Translations under genes and position numbers: made by a program
Part shown: positions 31,816 to 39,680 of the stretch, in pieces
Numbering within the stretch: position 1 is the stretch's first letter
How the letters are laid out: each line of letters begins with the position of its first letter
DNA from: Bacteroidota bacterium
GTDB taxonomy: Bacteria > Bacteroidota > Bacteroidia > Chitinophagales > LD1
Direction: 5' to 3'
DNA: 45,151 bases
NCBI GenBank assembly: GCA_018267385.1
Contig: JAFDYN010000016.1
Coordinates: forward strand, 1 to 45,151
Notes under the pieces: model-generated
The model's input: the letters and a program-made list of their open reading frames with translations, nothing else
Databases searched by the model: none
Told to the model about the DNA's origin: nothing

Positions 31816-34617
31816 TTACTCCTTCACAAACCTGCCCGTCACGCGGCTATCACCACTCGTGATGGTCACATGGTATACACCCGCAGCAAGGCCGCTAAGG
31901 CTTTCATCGAAGGTGCTGGAACCCGCTGCCAGCGTCATGTCGTGGTCTATCACTGCCGCGCCCAGCGCATCTGTGATGGTGATGTGCGCTGCCGCAGTAG
32001 CTGTACTGCTCAGGCGGATCATGATCATGCTCTGCGCCGGCACAGGATAGAGCGAGAGCGTGCTGAGGCTTTTCACGTCAGTGATGCCCGTAGCAAAGGC
32101 CGCTACCTGCTGCGTAGTCGTATCACTGCAGCTACCATTGCTCTCTATGAGCTGCACGGTGTAGGTGCCCGAGGTGGCGTAGGTGTGGGTAGGACTCTGA
32201 TCGGTAGAGGTAGCGCCATCGCCAAAGCTCCACTGATAGGTCACACCCGTAGTAGTGACCGGCGTGAAACCCACAGACAGGCTGCCCGTCTGCGCGGCAA
32301 AGGAGGAACTGCCATTCAGCACGGTGACAGTCACCGGCACACGCGCACTGCGGCACGATGGCGCCTGCAGTTGCCAGTTGTAGAAGAAGTAATAGTACGC
32401 CGCACCCGCATCGGACCCCGTGATCACCACGGCGCTATCTGCCGAGTAGTACGGATACGTAGCGCCACTCTGGTTGCGGTAGAGATTGACACCACCGGTA
32501 GCGTTGAGCATGAGGTTATTCATCACAGGCAGGTTCCAGCCGAGCATCACGGTGCTGTGGCCCGCAGCCACATAGATCACTGCGCTGTCCAGCACATCTC
32601 CATAGCTATCGAGCAGCTGTATGGTGCGGGCGCCCGCGCCCTGTGCATATACCTCTACAGATACGAGCGTCTGTGGCTTCCTGCAGTCAAATACCTCGGA
32701 GTGGCCGTTGGGACTGGCAAAGTTGCCCCCTGTGCCAAAGCTATTGGTAGCAGGGCCCGCGTTTTGCGTAGCGCCGGGGATGGCCGCCTCCAGGTACCAG
32801 GTAGTAGTGCCCTGCATCTGCGGCGTGGTGTAGCTGGCACCCGTGGCGATAGGTGCGGTGGTCGTGGCATCGTCATACCAGCTGAGCTGTGCGCCGCCGG
32901 CAGCGGTAGCCGTGAGCGTGGTGCTGGTGCCGTGGCAGACAGTAGCGCCATTTGCCGCAGGCGAGAGATCAGTCACGGTGATATATGAGGTGCGGATCAC
33001 AGAGTCCACGCCGCAGCTACCGGTAGCCACGAGCCGTACCGGATAGGTGCCATAGGCCGCATAGCTGTGCACAGGGTCCTGATCGGTGCTCGTAGCGCCA
33101 TCGCCAAAGCTCCACTGATAGGTGCTGGCATACTGGCTCGTATTGGTGAACTGTATCTGGGCCGGTGCACTACACGCATGCGCTAGCGGCGCGTCAAAGT
33201 CTGCCGTGATGCCCGGCGCTACAGAGATCAGCACAGAGTAGCGCACCTGCACGCCGGCGCTATCGCCGGTCACGGTATAGTTGGTAGAGGTAGTGGGTGC
33301 AGCCATCGTCACCGCGCAGGTAGGGCAGCTCAGGCCCGTAGCAGGCGTCCAGGAGTACGAAGCGCTGGCAGGGCCTGTAGCTGTGAGCAGCGTAGAGTCT
33401 CCGTGGCACACCATAGCGCTCGCTGCCGATGCCAGTACGGTGAATGGCGGCGGAGGCTGTATGCCTATCAGCGCGCCTTCGTCGTTGCTAAAGTTGTAGC
33501 CTGACGGCGTGAGGCTATTGAGCGCAAAGTAGCCATTGTCCTGGCCGCTCCAGCCCCAGTTCATATGAAACAGACCGCTGGCGTCATAGCCATCGCACAC
33601 CCATGCGTGGCCGCCTGCGCTCAGGTCGTCACCCTCATAGATGATCGGGCGGCCCGCATCGAGGTCGCTCTGTATGAGCTGTGTCCACTGCGCAGCCGTA
33701 TAGTCTGCCTCCAGCAGGCCGTGCATGGTCGTAGTATCATAGCCAAAGTAATGGCGCAGCGCATACTCAGAGCAGGGCTCCGTAGGGCCGCCTGCCTCCT
33801 GCTGCACCACCCAGGCGCCGCTGCCGCCCTGGTTGTCATCGCCATAGTCCATGGCCACGCTCACACCGCAGTGGTACATGAGCTGCGCTATGTTGCCATT
33901 GGCGGTGTTGATCGAGTTTGGCATGGCGGACCAGTTATAGGTCGCATTGGCAAAGTTCACCGTCTGGCGGCCATAGTCGGCAGAGAAGCCCGCCGAGATG
34001 CTATCTACATAGCTGAAGCTGCCCCAGCCGTGGGCAGGGTAGCTCCAGTGGCGCATGACCTGCGCCATAGCCGTAGCTACGCAGCCTGTCACGGCGCGCT
34101 GATTGTCTGGCGTGTAGAAGGGGCACTGTGCGTTGTAGTATGGCTCCTGGTCCCAGACGGTGGTACACATCGGTGCCACAGCGCTGCGGCTACCGCTGCC
34201 CACAGGGCCCTGTAGCAGACGAGACCACTGCTGCGCAGTCTGAGGGCGTGCGGGCAGTCCGCTCAGTACACCCTCATGGATGTGCTTGGCGGCGTGGTCC
34301 ATCCAGTTGACCAGCCCCGTGCGGGTATAGCCCATGGTCCAGTCGCTCTCGGCAGAGTAGCCTATCACCGGCTGTATCACATCATCTCCCGCCACGATCA
34401 CAAAGCCGCGCGGCGCTACACTCATCACATAGAAATCTACCGTGCCATCTGCCTCGGTGCGCACGAGGGCCACGGTGGGCGTGGTAGCAGCGGGGCTCAC
34501 CGTACCTTTATAGAAATTGAGCGCCACAGTAGCGGCCTGCTGCTGCGAGATGGGTGCTGACACCAGCGGCGCGATACCGGCTGCGATGCCACACAGGAGT
34601 AGGATGATCTTCTTCAT
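31816..34617 (-). CDS. C10 family cysteine protease, PKD repeats, T9SS tail
   Basis: A 933-residue secreted protease from the ATG giving MKKIILLLCG; the longer upstream frame comes from repeat DNA. Order: signal peptide (1-20); propeptide; C10/streptopain-like peptidase with catalytic Cys179 (GCVATAMAQVM) and His337 (GGHAWVCDGYD), then MNWGWSG; an Ig-like region; two PKD domains (YQWSFGDGATSTDQ twice); Pro-rich linkers; and a T9SS type A sorting domain (LYPVPAQSMIMI ... GRFVKE). It would be exported by the T9SS as a surface or secreted protease. C10 enzymes cleave host or environmental proteins. Confidence 0.9.
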   Translation of the reverse strand: MKKIILLLCGIAAGIAPLVSAPISQQQAATVALNFYKGTVSPAATTPTVALVRTEADGTVDFYVMSVAPRGFVIVAGDDVIQPVIGYSAESDWTMGYTRTGLVNWMDHAAKHIHEGVLSGLPARPQTAQQWSRLLQGPVGSGSRSAVAPMCTTVWDQEPYYNAQCPFYTPDNQRAVTGCVATAMAQVMRHWSYPAHGWGSFSYVDSISAGFSADYGRQTVNFANATYNWSAMPNSINTANGNIAQLMYHCGVSVAMDYGDDNQGGSGAWVVQQEAGGPTEPCSEYALRHYFGYDTTTMHGLLEADYTAAQWTQLIQSDLDAGRPIIYEGDDLSAGGHAWVCDGYDASGLFHMNWGWSGQDNGYFALNSLTPSGYNFSNDEGALIGIQPPPPFTVLASAASAMVCHGDSTLLTATGPASASYSWTPATGLSCPTCAVTMAAPTTSTNYTVTGDSAGVQVRYSVLISVAPGITADFDAPLAHACSAPAQIQFTNTSQYASTYQWSFGDGATSTDQDPVHSYAAYGTYPVRLVATGSCGVDSVIRTSYITVTDLSPAANGATVCHGTSTTLTATAAGGAQLSWYDDATTTAPIATGASYTTPQMQGTTTWYLEAAIPGATQNAGPATNSFGTGGNFASPNGHSEVFDCRKPQTLVSVEVYAQGAGARTIQLLDSYGDVLDSAVIYVAAGHSTVMLGWNLPVMNNLMLNATGGVNLYRNQSGATYPYYSADSAVVITGSDAGAAYYYFFYNWQLQAPSCRSARVPVTVTVLNGSSSFAAQTGSLSVGFTPVTTTGVTYQWSFGDGATSTDQSPTHTYATSGTYTVQLIESNGSCSDTTTQQVAAFATGITDVKSLSTLSLYPVPAQSMIMIRLSSTATAAAHITITDALGAAVIDHDMTLAAGSSTFDESLSGLAAGVYHVTITSGDSRVTGRFVKE

Positions 34618-34762
34618 TTTTTCGGCAAATGGGATTACTACTACAATGATAGTCAAAGGAAATGTTAAAAGGATGGAGAAGGTTTGAGGTAAGTTTTCCG
34701 AGTGAAAGCATATACTACACAGAGGGCACTGAGGTGCACAGAGTAATAGAGAAAAAGCAGTC

Positions 34763-34830
34763 GGCTGTTCGGGATTGACAATCCCGAACTCCTTAACCGT
34801 GGATTTGCAATCCACCATCACCATACTTCT
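34763..34830. repeat. Three-hairpin dispersed repeat (family 1), copy A
   Basis: GTTCGGGATT-GAC-AATCCCGAAC then GTGGATTT-GC-AATCCAC, without the third hairpin of the full copies. It lies upstream of the C10 protease gene. Copies B-D lie at 36428, 38131 and 39161. Confidence 0.7.
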
Positions 34831-34839
34831 GCGTTTACC

Positions 34840-34888
34840 GCAAGTCTGACCACCTGTGGTCGCGTGTTATCACCGACCACACGGGTAG
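34840..34888. repeat. 49-bp direct repeat, left copy
   Basis: Shares 47 of 49 bases with 35205-35253 (GCAAGTCTGACCACCTGTGG ... CGACCACACGGGTAG). The pair flanks the small membrane protein gene. The element has local palindromic ends. Confidence 0.75.
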
Positions 34889-34938
34889 CACCACGCTCGC
34901 GGCCGGTGATAACACCAACCGAAGGCGAAATACAAAAC

Positions 34939-35139
34939 TTACGAAACAAAATAGTTTATCAGCATGCACAGTCCCACTATGATACACAAGAAGGCAAAAG
35001 CATAGCCCCTTACGTTGAGATCCTTAAATCGCTGTGCCGGATACTTTCTGATATAAACGAACGCAACTATACCGCTCACCAAAAAGGCTATTCCATACAA
35101 TAAATAAGTTGGCATATTGATCGGCGTTAATATCATCAT
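34939..35139 (-). CDS. Small two-helix membrane protein
   Basis: A 66-residue protein with two clear membrane helices (about residues 12-29 and 45-63) joined by a basic loop (YIRKYPAQRFKDLNVRG). The start could be the first ATG or the internal MPTYLLYG. It stands alone between two copies of a 49-bp repeat. No family is recognised. Confidence 0.55.
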   Translation of the reverse strand: MMILTPINMPTYLLYGIAFLVSGIVAFVYIRKYPAQRFKDLNVRGYAFAFLCIIVGLCMLINYFVS

Positions 35140-35204
35140 TTCACTTGAACCCAGATTGTTACTTAAAACCTTTCAGTCTCTAAAATAATCAATCTCCGCC
35201 AGCG

Positions 35205-35253
35205 GCAAGTCTGGCCACCGGTGGTCGCGTGTTATCACCGACCACACGGGTAG
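35205..35253. repeat. 49-bp direct repeat, right copy
   Basis: Second copy of the repeat at 34840, with two base differences. The surrounding stretch to about 35330 is GC-rich and palindromic, with no gene seen. Confidence 0.75.
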
Positions 35254-35368
35254 GTTGCTGGTGACGCTACGCTAAACACCAACTACGGCGCAAAGCGCTA
35301 GGAGTGCTGCCGGTTTGTGCTGGATGTAGCGCTCTTCGTTGGCGACCAACAACAGCGGGAGACAAGAG

Positions 35369-35656
35369 TTAAACCTCTTGCAATTCTTCCATTCCCACCA
35401 AATTCACCATTTTTTCGGATTCGTCAACTTGGTAGATAATAAAGAAGGCGGGGAAATTGGCGATTTTCTCGCTACGCCATATATAATACCCGTCAAACTG
35501 AGCAAATCTTGTAGGATTTCTTTGAAGTAACCAGTCTATTGCCTCATCTAACTCTGCTAGTCTTTCATACGAGGATGCAAAAGCTTCGCAATCTTTGTCA
35601 AATTCTAATTCTCTTTGTATTGAATAGAATTGGTGTAGGTTCGATAAATGATGCAT
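35369..35656 (-). CDS. RelE/ParE-like toxin, partner of the Panacea antitoxin
   Basis: A 95-residue protein with the RelE/ParE-type layout: helical N-terminus (LAELDEAIDWLLQRNPTRF), then a beta core with YYIWRSEKIANFPAFFIIYQ and VNLVGMEELQEV. The Arg and aromatic residues in the sheet fit a ribosome- or gyrase-targeting toxin, but the family cannot be fixed by eye. It is the second gene of a two-gene operon; the start overlaps the stop of the antitoxin gene by one base (TAATG). Confidence 0.7.
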   Translation of the reverse strand: MHHLSNLHQFYSIQRELEFDKDCEAFASSYERLAELDEAIDWLLQRNPTRFAQFDGYYIWRSEKIANFPAFFIIYQVDESEKMVNLVGMEELQEV

Positions 35657-36207
35657 TAGGCTGCTTTCTTTTCTTTATGCCGTTTGATAAACTTTTCGGC
35701 ACGAATATAGTCCGCTTCACACAAGTCCGCTTCTGTAAGCAAATATGTAAACATAGGGAGGCTTTCCCCTATTTTTGCTACTTTCCATGCTAATGCCTCA
35801 TGAGAAAAATCGCTGATACCTTTACCTGAATAGTCCCATGTCATTTCTATGACTTCATCTATGAGCTGAATCTCTTGGGCACTAAAAGACTCAACCTCAG
35901 GTCTAACTAATGCGATTGGCTTTTTCTTATGTGTTCCAACTATTAATTCTTTGATCTGTATTTCTAGTTTCTGGGCTTTTATAAGTGCATTCTGAACACC
36001 CATCAATTCTGCTGGAATTGGCCCATTAACTTGCTTTACATAACTGAACGTAGATAAGGCTTTGCCGTTCCTTAAATAACTTATGTGATCAACGTAATAG
36101 AGTACTTTATTTAATTTAACAGCCCCAAATGATGGATCATTAAACATTTTAGAGCAGATATACAGGATCAGTTGCTCTGTTTTGGTTGCGGTGCTTGCCA
36201 TAGTCAT
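35656..36207 (-). CDS. Panacea (DUF4065/SocA-like) antitoxin
   Basis: A 183-residue protein with the Panacea-domain pattern: ILYICSKMFNDPSFGAVKLN, then KVLYYVDHISYLRNG, then TFSYVKQVNGPIPAELM, and the C-terminal EVIEMTWDYSGKGISDFSHE region. Panacea proteins are antitoxins that pair with many unrelated toxins. The downstream small gene is the obvious toxin. A perfect -33/-7 promoter precedes it. It is one of the few AT-rich units in this part of the window, which suggests transfer. Confidence 0.85.
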   Translation of the reverse strand: MTMASTATKTEQLILYICSKMFNDPSFGAVKLNKVLYYVDHISYLRNGKALSTFSYVKQVNGPIPAELMGVQNALIKAQKLEIQIKELIVGTHKKKPIALVRPEVESFSAQEIQLIDEVIEMTWDYSGKGISDFSHEALAWKVAKIGESLPMFTYLLTEADLCEADYIRAEKFIKRHKEKKAA

Positions 36208-36256
36208 ACAATAAGAGGAGGTTATATCTCCCAGTGGTTAGATTCAATTTATACGC

Positions 36257-36287
36257 CAAATATATTTATGGGGTACACATAAGCAAA
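36257..36287 (-). promoter_or_regulatory. Bacteroidota promoter of the toxin-antitoxin operon
   Basis: On the - strand TATATTTG (-7) follows a TTTG -33 by 19 bases, an excellent match to the Bacteroidota consensus. It lies about 50 bases before the antitoxin ATG. Confidence 0.75.
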
Positions 36288-36427
36288 TTATTATAGTGCT
36301 TTTTAATAAAATCGCGCCAAAATGGGATGGTTTTTAAAGAAATAAATAATGCGTAATTGGCAAATATAGCTAATGCTAATTTATTTAGCAACCCTTTTAG
36401 ACGAAAAATTACCCACAAGGTCACCCC

Positions 36428-36515
36428 GCTGTTCGGCATTTGCAATCCCAAACTCCTTAACCGTGGATTTCAAATCCGCGGCTAGCATACTTTCGGATTA
36501 CAAATCCGAAAGAGC
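36428..36515. repeat. Three-hairpin dispersed repeat (family 1), copy B
   Basis: Contains CGGCATTTGCAATCCC, then GTGGATTT-CA-AATCCGC, then TTTCGGATT-ACA-AATCCGAAAG, ending AGAGC. It lies in the 545-base gap between the toxin-antitoxin operon and the methyltransferase. Confidence 0.75.
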
Positions 36516-36536
36516 CAAAGAGCTGGTCGGCTGCTC

Positions 36537-36624
36537 GCGTCAGGGATCGGAGCGGATAGCCCGCAGGGAGTCCCGAGGCTTCGGGACGACTGAGGACTAG
36601 CAGCGTAGAGCCCGCCCGGACGCC
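36537..36624. repeat. GC-rich dispersed repeat (family 2), copy 2
   Basis: GCGTCAGGGATCGGAGCGGA ... then the hairpin GTCCCGA-GGCT-TCGGGAC (36570-36587) and GCCCGCCCGGACGCC. It is inverted relative to the copy at 24373, so the two bracket 12 kb including the defence operon. Confidence 0.7.
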
Positions 36625-36752
36625 AGTATCAATAAGTTACGGGGCCTCCTCACCCGCCACAAAACTGGCAAACCATTTGCATGCCACCACATGACGGCAA
36701 ATGAACTTTAAGCTGCTTATTCAGTTTATATGGCTTTACCTCATCCATCATC

Positions 36753-37466
36753 ATGAGACAACTCCTCCTCAATAAACAACTCGTGCCACGTGAGTTTAAT
36801 AAAGTGGCGCGCCGCTATGACTTTGCCACCTACCTGAGCCAGGGCTACCAGGAGGACCTGGACCACAGCGCCACCCTCATGGGCCTCAGCGGCAGCGAGC
36901 AGGTGCTGGACCTCTGCTGCGGCACGGGCAAGTCTACCCTGGCCTGCCTGCAGGTGCTGCCACATGGCACCGTGACCGGTGTAGACAACTCTGCCGGTAT
37001 GCTGGAGGTAGCAGATAGCAAGCTGCAGCCGGAGGTAGCAGAGGGCCGTGTCACACTCCACCTGGGCGATGCCATGGAGCTAGACTTTCCCGATGCGAGT
37101 TTTGATGCTGTATTTATGGCCTATGGCCTGCGCAATATGCCCGACTACGGCCGCGCGCTGGAGGGCATCAGCCGCGTGCTGCGCCCCGGCGGTGTGCTCT
37201 GCATACATGACTATAGCCTCGCACCCGGCTGGTGGGCGCGCCTCTACTGGGCCGTGCTGGGCTATGGCTTCATCGTGCCCTTCTGCACGCTGCTATCGGG
37301 CAGTGCAGACATCTACCTCTACCTGATACGGAGTGTGCTCACCTTCCCATCACCTCAGAGTATAGAGCAGCTCTGCACACAGCATGGCTTCACACAGGCC
37401 ACCACCCACCACCACCGCAGCTGGCGCAGGCCCATCCTGCATACCATCATAGCGCGCAAGGGTTGA
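36753..37466 (+). CDS. UbiE/MenG-like class I SAM methyltransferase
   Basis: A 237-residue methyltransferase with SAM motif I VLDLCCGTGKST, acidic strand VTGVDNSAGML, motif II-type DAVFMAYGLRNM and the UbiE/COQ5-like GISRVLRPGGVLCIHDYS. The MAYGLRNMPD sequence is close to the UbiE signature, so it probably methylates a quinone or similar ring. Chromosomes often encode several such proteins, so the exact substrate is uncertain. Separate from the flanking genes. Confidence 0.85.
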   Translation: MRQLLLNKQLVPREFNKVARRYDFATYLSQGYQEDLDHSATLMGLSGSEQVLDLCCGTGKSTLACLQVLPHGTVTGVDNSAGMLEVADSKLQPEVAEGRVTLHLGDAMELDFPDASFDAVFMAYGLRNMPDYGRALEGISRVLRPGGVLCIHDYSLAPGWWARLYWAVLGYGFIVPFCTLLSGSADIYLYLIRSVLTFPSPQSIEQLCTQHGFTQATTHHHRSWRRPILHTIIARKG

Positions 37467-37504
37467 GTGCCGGGCAGCTACCGGCACTGGCGGCGTAGCC
37501 CTGC

Positions 37505-38071
37505 TCACTCGCGCCACTGCAGCACGTCACGGCACCACAGCTCGCGGTGTACCAGCGCGCCATGATCATAGTAGAACCACAGCCCGTCACGCACGCTGCG
37601 CTGATAGTTGCCAAGAATGGTAGTGATCTGCTCAAACGTCAGCGGGTCATAGCTTACTATCTGAAAATCATGCAGCATCGTATCCTCCATACAGATATAC
37701 TGCCCGCTCACCGTCAGTATACCCGCAGTGTCGTACTCCTGATAGGGGCCAGTGCGATCGCCGCAGTCATAGCTGGTGACGCTGCGCAGCCTGCCATGCT
37801 CATAGCGGTAGCATGGCCCAAAGGGAATATCCCCGTCGCATAGCACCTCAGACAGCAGGGTATCTCCGTAGTATTGACAAGCCACATATAGTCCGTCTAT
37901 GTGCGTGTGATGGGCCACAGGAATACTATCATAAAGTGGCACCTGTGTGTCCCAATTATAGTGCTGCTTCGGCGCAAAGAAAGGCGACGTACTATCTATG
38001 AGCGGCACATACACCTGCCCATATATCTGGCCAAGCGACAGAAGCAATAAGATGAGAAGAAAGCGCTGCAT
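37505..38071 (-). CDS. Secreted MORN/YwqK-like repeat protein
   Basis: A 188-residue protein from the ATG giving MQRFLLILLL; a longer upstream frame lacks a signal. Signal peptide to about GQIYGQ. The mature part has three to four MORN-type repeats (GPCYRYEHGRL; GPYQEYDTAGI; GLWFYYDHGAL), like the YwqK-family 'toxin-antitoxin component' annotations. Such proteins are usually of unknown function. It stands alone. Confidence 0.65.
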   Translation of the reverse strand: MQRFLLILLLLSLGQIYGQVYVPLIDSTSPFFAPKQHYNWDTQVPLYDSIPVAHHTHIDGLYVACQYYGDTLLSEVLCDGDIPFGPCYRYEHGRLRSVTSYDCGDRTGPYQEYDTAGILTVSGQYICMEDTMLHDFQIVSYDPLTFEQITTILGNYQRSVRDGLWFYYDHGALVHRELWCRDVLQWRE

Positions 38072-38130
38072 GCAATAGTGAAATGCATGGCTCGATAAAA
38101 AGTAACGGTAAAGAGCAAGGCTACGCGCCC

Positions 38131-38219
38131 CACTGTTCGGGATTTGCAATCCCGAATCCGCTAACAGTGGATTTTAAATCCACGGCCATACCGCTTCAGG
38201 ATTACAAACCCGAAAGAGC
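38131..38219. repeat. Three-hairpin dispersed repeat (family 1), copy C
   Basis: TTCGGGATT-TGC-AATCCCGAA, then GTGGATTT-TAA-AATCCAC, then GGATT-ACA-AACCCGAAAGAGC. It lies between the MORN-like gene and the DoxX gene. Confidence 0.8.
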
Positions 38220-38227
38220 ACACAGCA

Positions 38228-38599
38228 TCAGATAGCCTCGCTGCTATAGTGCAGCCTCCTGAAATAGTAATAAGACACACAAAGTATACTGAACGGCACC
38301 AGCGGGGCGATACCCTTGGCCGCACCATCTACCAGCCAGTGTGCCAGGCTGGCTGAGAGTAGCAGGATACCAAAGCCGACATAAGACCACTCCTTGAGCA
38401 TGGTAGGTATGACAGGGATGAGGATCAGGATAGCCCCCACTATCTTGAGGATGTCCAGCTCCACCCTGAAATAGTCAGGAAACTGCATCCTGCGGATAGT
38501 CTCGACCAGATACTCCTTAGGTGCAAAGTAGGACGGTAAAACGATCAGGGCCATTGCTATAATGGTGACTGTCCAGTAGATCTTTTTCTCTTTTGACAT
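38228..38599 (-). CDS. DoxX family membrane protein
   Basis: A 123-residue protein from the ATG giving MSKEKKI, with four membrane helices and the DoxX-type sequence MQFPDYFRVELDILKIVGAI. DoxX-like proteins are common membrane components linked to redox or stress handling. It is divergent from the HxlR regulator gene with promoters only a few bases apart, so HxlR probably controls it. Confidence 0.8.
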   Translation of the reverse strand: MSKEKKIYWTVTIIAMALIVLPSYFAPKEYLVETIRRMQFPDYFRVELDILKIVGAILILIPVIPTMLKEWSYVGFGILLLSASLAHWLVDGAAKGIAPLVPFSILCVSYYYFRRLHYSSEAI

Positions 38600-38628
38600 G
38601 GCTGTGCTGTTTGAATGATTTAATGGCA

Positions 38629-38646
38629 CAAAATTATGTACCTTTG
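38629..38646. promoter_or_regulatory. Back-to-back -7 boxes for doxX and hxlR
   Basis: On the - strand TAATTTTG (38629-38636) faces the DoxX gene; on the + strand TACCTTTG (38639-38646) faces the HxlR gene. Both match TAnnTTTG exactly. Their near-overlap fits a shared control region. Confidence 0.6.
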
Positions 38647-38651
38647 CTTAC

Positions 38652-38700
38652 AAAAGGTAAGCAGTTACCTAAAAGAAAGCAGTTACCAAAAAGTAAGCAG
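38652..38700. promoter_or_regulatory. Tandem HxlR operator repeats
   Basis: Three imperfect tandem units, AAAAGGTAAGCAGTTACCT, AAAAGAAAGCAGTTACC and AAAAAGTAAGCAG, run up to the ATG. The first holds the inverted repeat GGTAA-GCAG-TTACC. They lie between the promoter and the start codon, as expected for autoregulation by the divergent HxlR protein. Confidence 0.6.
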
Positions 38701-39063
38701 ATGGCAAAAAAGACAAAAGCCCCCACAGAAAAAGACTGCCTGGCCATGATGCTGTCAGTGCGGGATGCGCTGGACGTGATCAGTGGCAAATGGAAGATCC
38801 TCATCCTCATCTCGGTCATCTATGGCAATAAAAGATTCAGGGAAATAGAGCGCAGCATACCCAACATATCGTCCAAAGTGCTGGCTAAAGAACTGAAAGA
38901 CCTGGAGGACCGCCAGCTGATCAAACGGACCGTCTATGACGACTCCCCCGTACTGGTGGAGTACACTGCGACGGACTATAGCAACTCTGTCTCAGAAGTG
39001 ATCATAGCGCTGTATAACTGGGGCCAGAACCATAGAATGAAAATAATGGGCAAACGTCGCTAG
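38701..39063 (+). CDS. HxlR family transcriptional regulator
   Basis: A 120-residue winged-helix regulator from the ATG after the operator array; the promoter lies inside any longer frame, so this start is preferred. HxlR signatures: DALDVISGKWKILILISVIYG, GNKRFREIERSIPNISSKVL, then AKELKDLEDRQLIKRTVY and a VEYTATDYSNSV tail. It has one Cys (in DCLAMM), a possible redox or electrophile sensor as in YodB/HypR-type members. It likely controls itself and the divergent DoxX gene. Confidence 0.85.
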   Translation: MAKKTKAPTEKDCLAMMLSVRDALDVISGKWKILILISVIYGNKRFREIERSIPNISSKVLAKELKDLEDRQLIKRTVYDDSPVLVEYTATDYSNSVSEVIIALYNWGQNHRMKIMGKRR

Positions 39064-39160
39064 TCTTCGCCAGCGCACCACTTAGTTCGTACCCAAGCCC
39101 TGCCACCTACACCACCTGCTACAAATTTTTCTTCCGATAAACTTGTGCAACTAAAAAGCT

Positions 39161-39250
39161 GCGCTGTTCGGGATTTGCAATCCCGAACTCCTTAATAGTG
39201 GATTTTAAATCCACGGCCACGCCACTTTCGGAGTATACATCCGAAAGAGC
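39161..39250. repeat. Three-hairpin dispersed repeat (family 1), copy D
   Basis: The best-formed copy: GTTCGGGATT-TGC-AATCCCGAAC, then GTGGATTT-TAA-AATCCAC, then TTTCGGA...TCCGAAAG. It lies between HxlR and the ArsR gene. A second sequence common to this region, CTAAAAAG(C/T)TGC, lies just outside it and again at 39301. Confidence 0.8.
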
Positions 39251-39292
39251 TAAGTACCACACCACATACCACCATTTTTTCTTCTCCAAAAC

Positions 39293-39328
39293 TTGCGCAA
39301 CTAAAAAGTTGCATATATATTTGCAACT
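39293..39328 (+). promoter_or_regulatory. Promoter and operator of the ArsR-SRPBCC operon
   Basis: TTG (39293) and TATATTTG (39316-39323) are 20 bases apart, an excellent promoter. The perfect inverted repeat AGTTGCA-TATATATT-TGCAACT (39307-39328) covers the -7 box, a typical place for an ArsR repressor to bind. Confidence 0.75.
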
Positions 39329-39359
39329 GATCGGTGGCAAATAATGACATCACCCACAA

Positions 39360-39680
39360 ATGAGACGAGATATCTTTCAGGCCATAGCAGATCCTACACG
39401 GCGCGCCATCATAGCGCTCATAGCCACACAGGCCATGACGCCCAATGCCATCGCCGAGCACTTTGACATGTCGCGCCAGGCAGTGTCCAAACACCTCGGC
39501 ATACTGGCCGAGTGTGAGATGGTGCGGCAGGAGCCGCAGGGCCGCGAGATCTACTACACGCTGCAGATAGACAAGATGAAAGAGATAGACCGCTGGCTCA
39601 GCCGCTACAGGCAGCTCTGGGAGGCCCGCTTCGATGAATTGGATAAAGTATTACTCACAATGAAAAAACGCAAAAAATGA
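39360..39680 (+). CDS. ArsR family winged-helix regulator
   Basis: A 106-residue winged-helix protein: DIFQAIADPTRRAIIALIAT, then the helix-turn-helix IAEHFDMSRQAVSKHLGIL and wing MVRQEPQGREIYYTLQ. No Cys cluster for metals is visible, so it belongs to the non-metal ArsR group often paired with an SRPBCC gene. The next gene overlaps by 4 bases (ATGA). Probably autorepresses through the palindrome upstream. Confidence 0.92.
   Translation: MRRDIFQAIADPTRRAIIALIATQAMTPNAIAEHFDMSRQAVSKHLGILAECEMVRQEPQGREIYYTLQIDKMKEIDRWLSRYRQLWEARFDELDKVLLTMKKRKK

Noticed and set aside
31870..34215. Long + strand frames within the C10 protease region
   Set aside because: They are the antisense of a clearly recognised protease with PKD and T9SS domains, and have Arg/Ala-rich composition without motif.
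34618..34824. N-terminal extension of the C10 protease
   Set aside because: The extra residues come from the family-1 repeat and lack a signal peptide; the internal ATG gives a clean signal.
24373..36624. Complete composite transposon with terminal inverted repeats
   Set aside because: The two family-2 copies differ in their cores, no transposase is seen, and target-site duplications are not visible, so I report only the bracketing.
34763..39250. CRISPR array
   Set aside because: The repeats are hairpin elements spread between unrelated genes with no regular spacers or cas genes.
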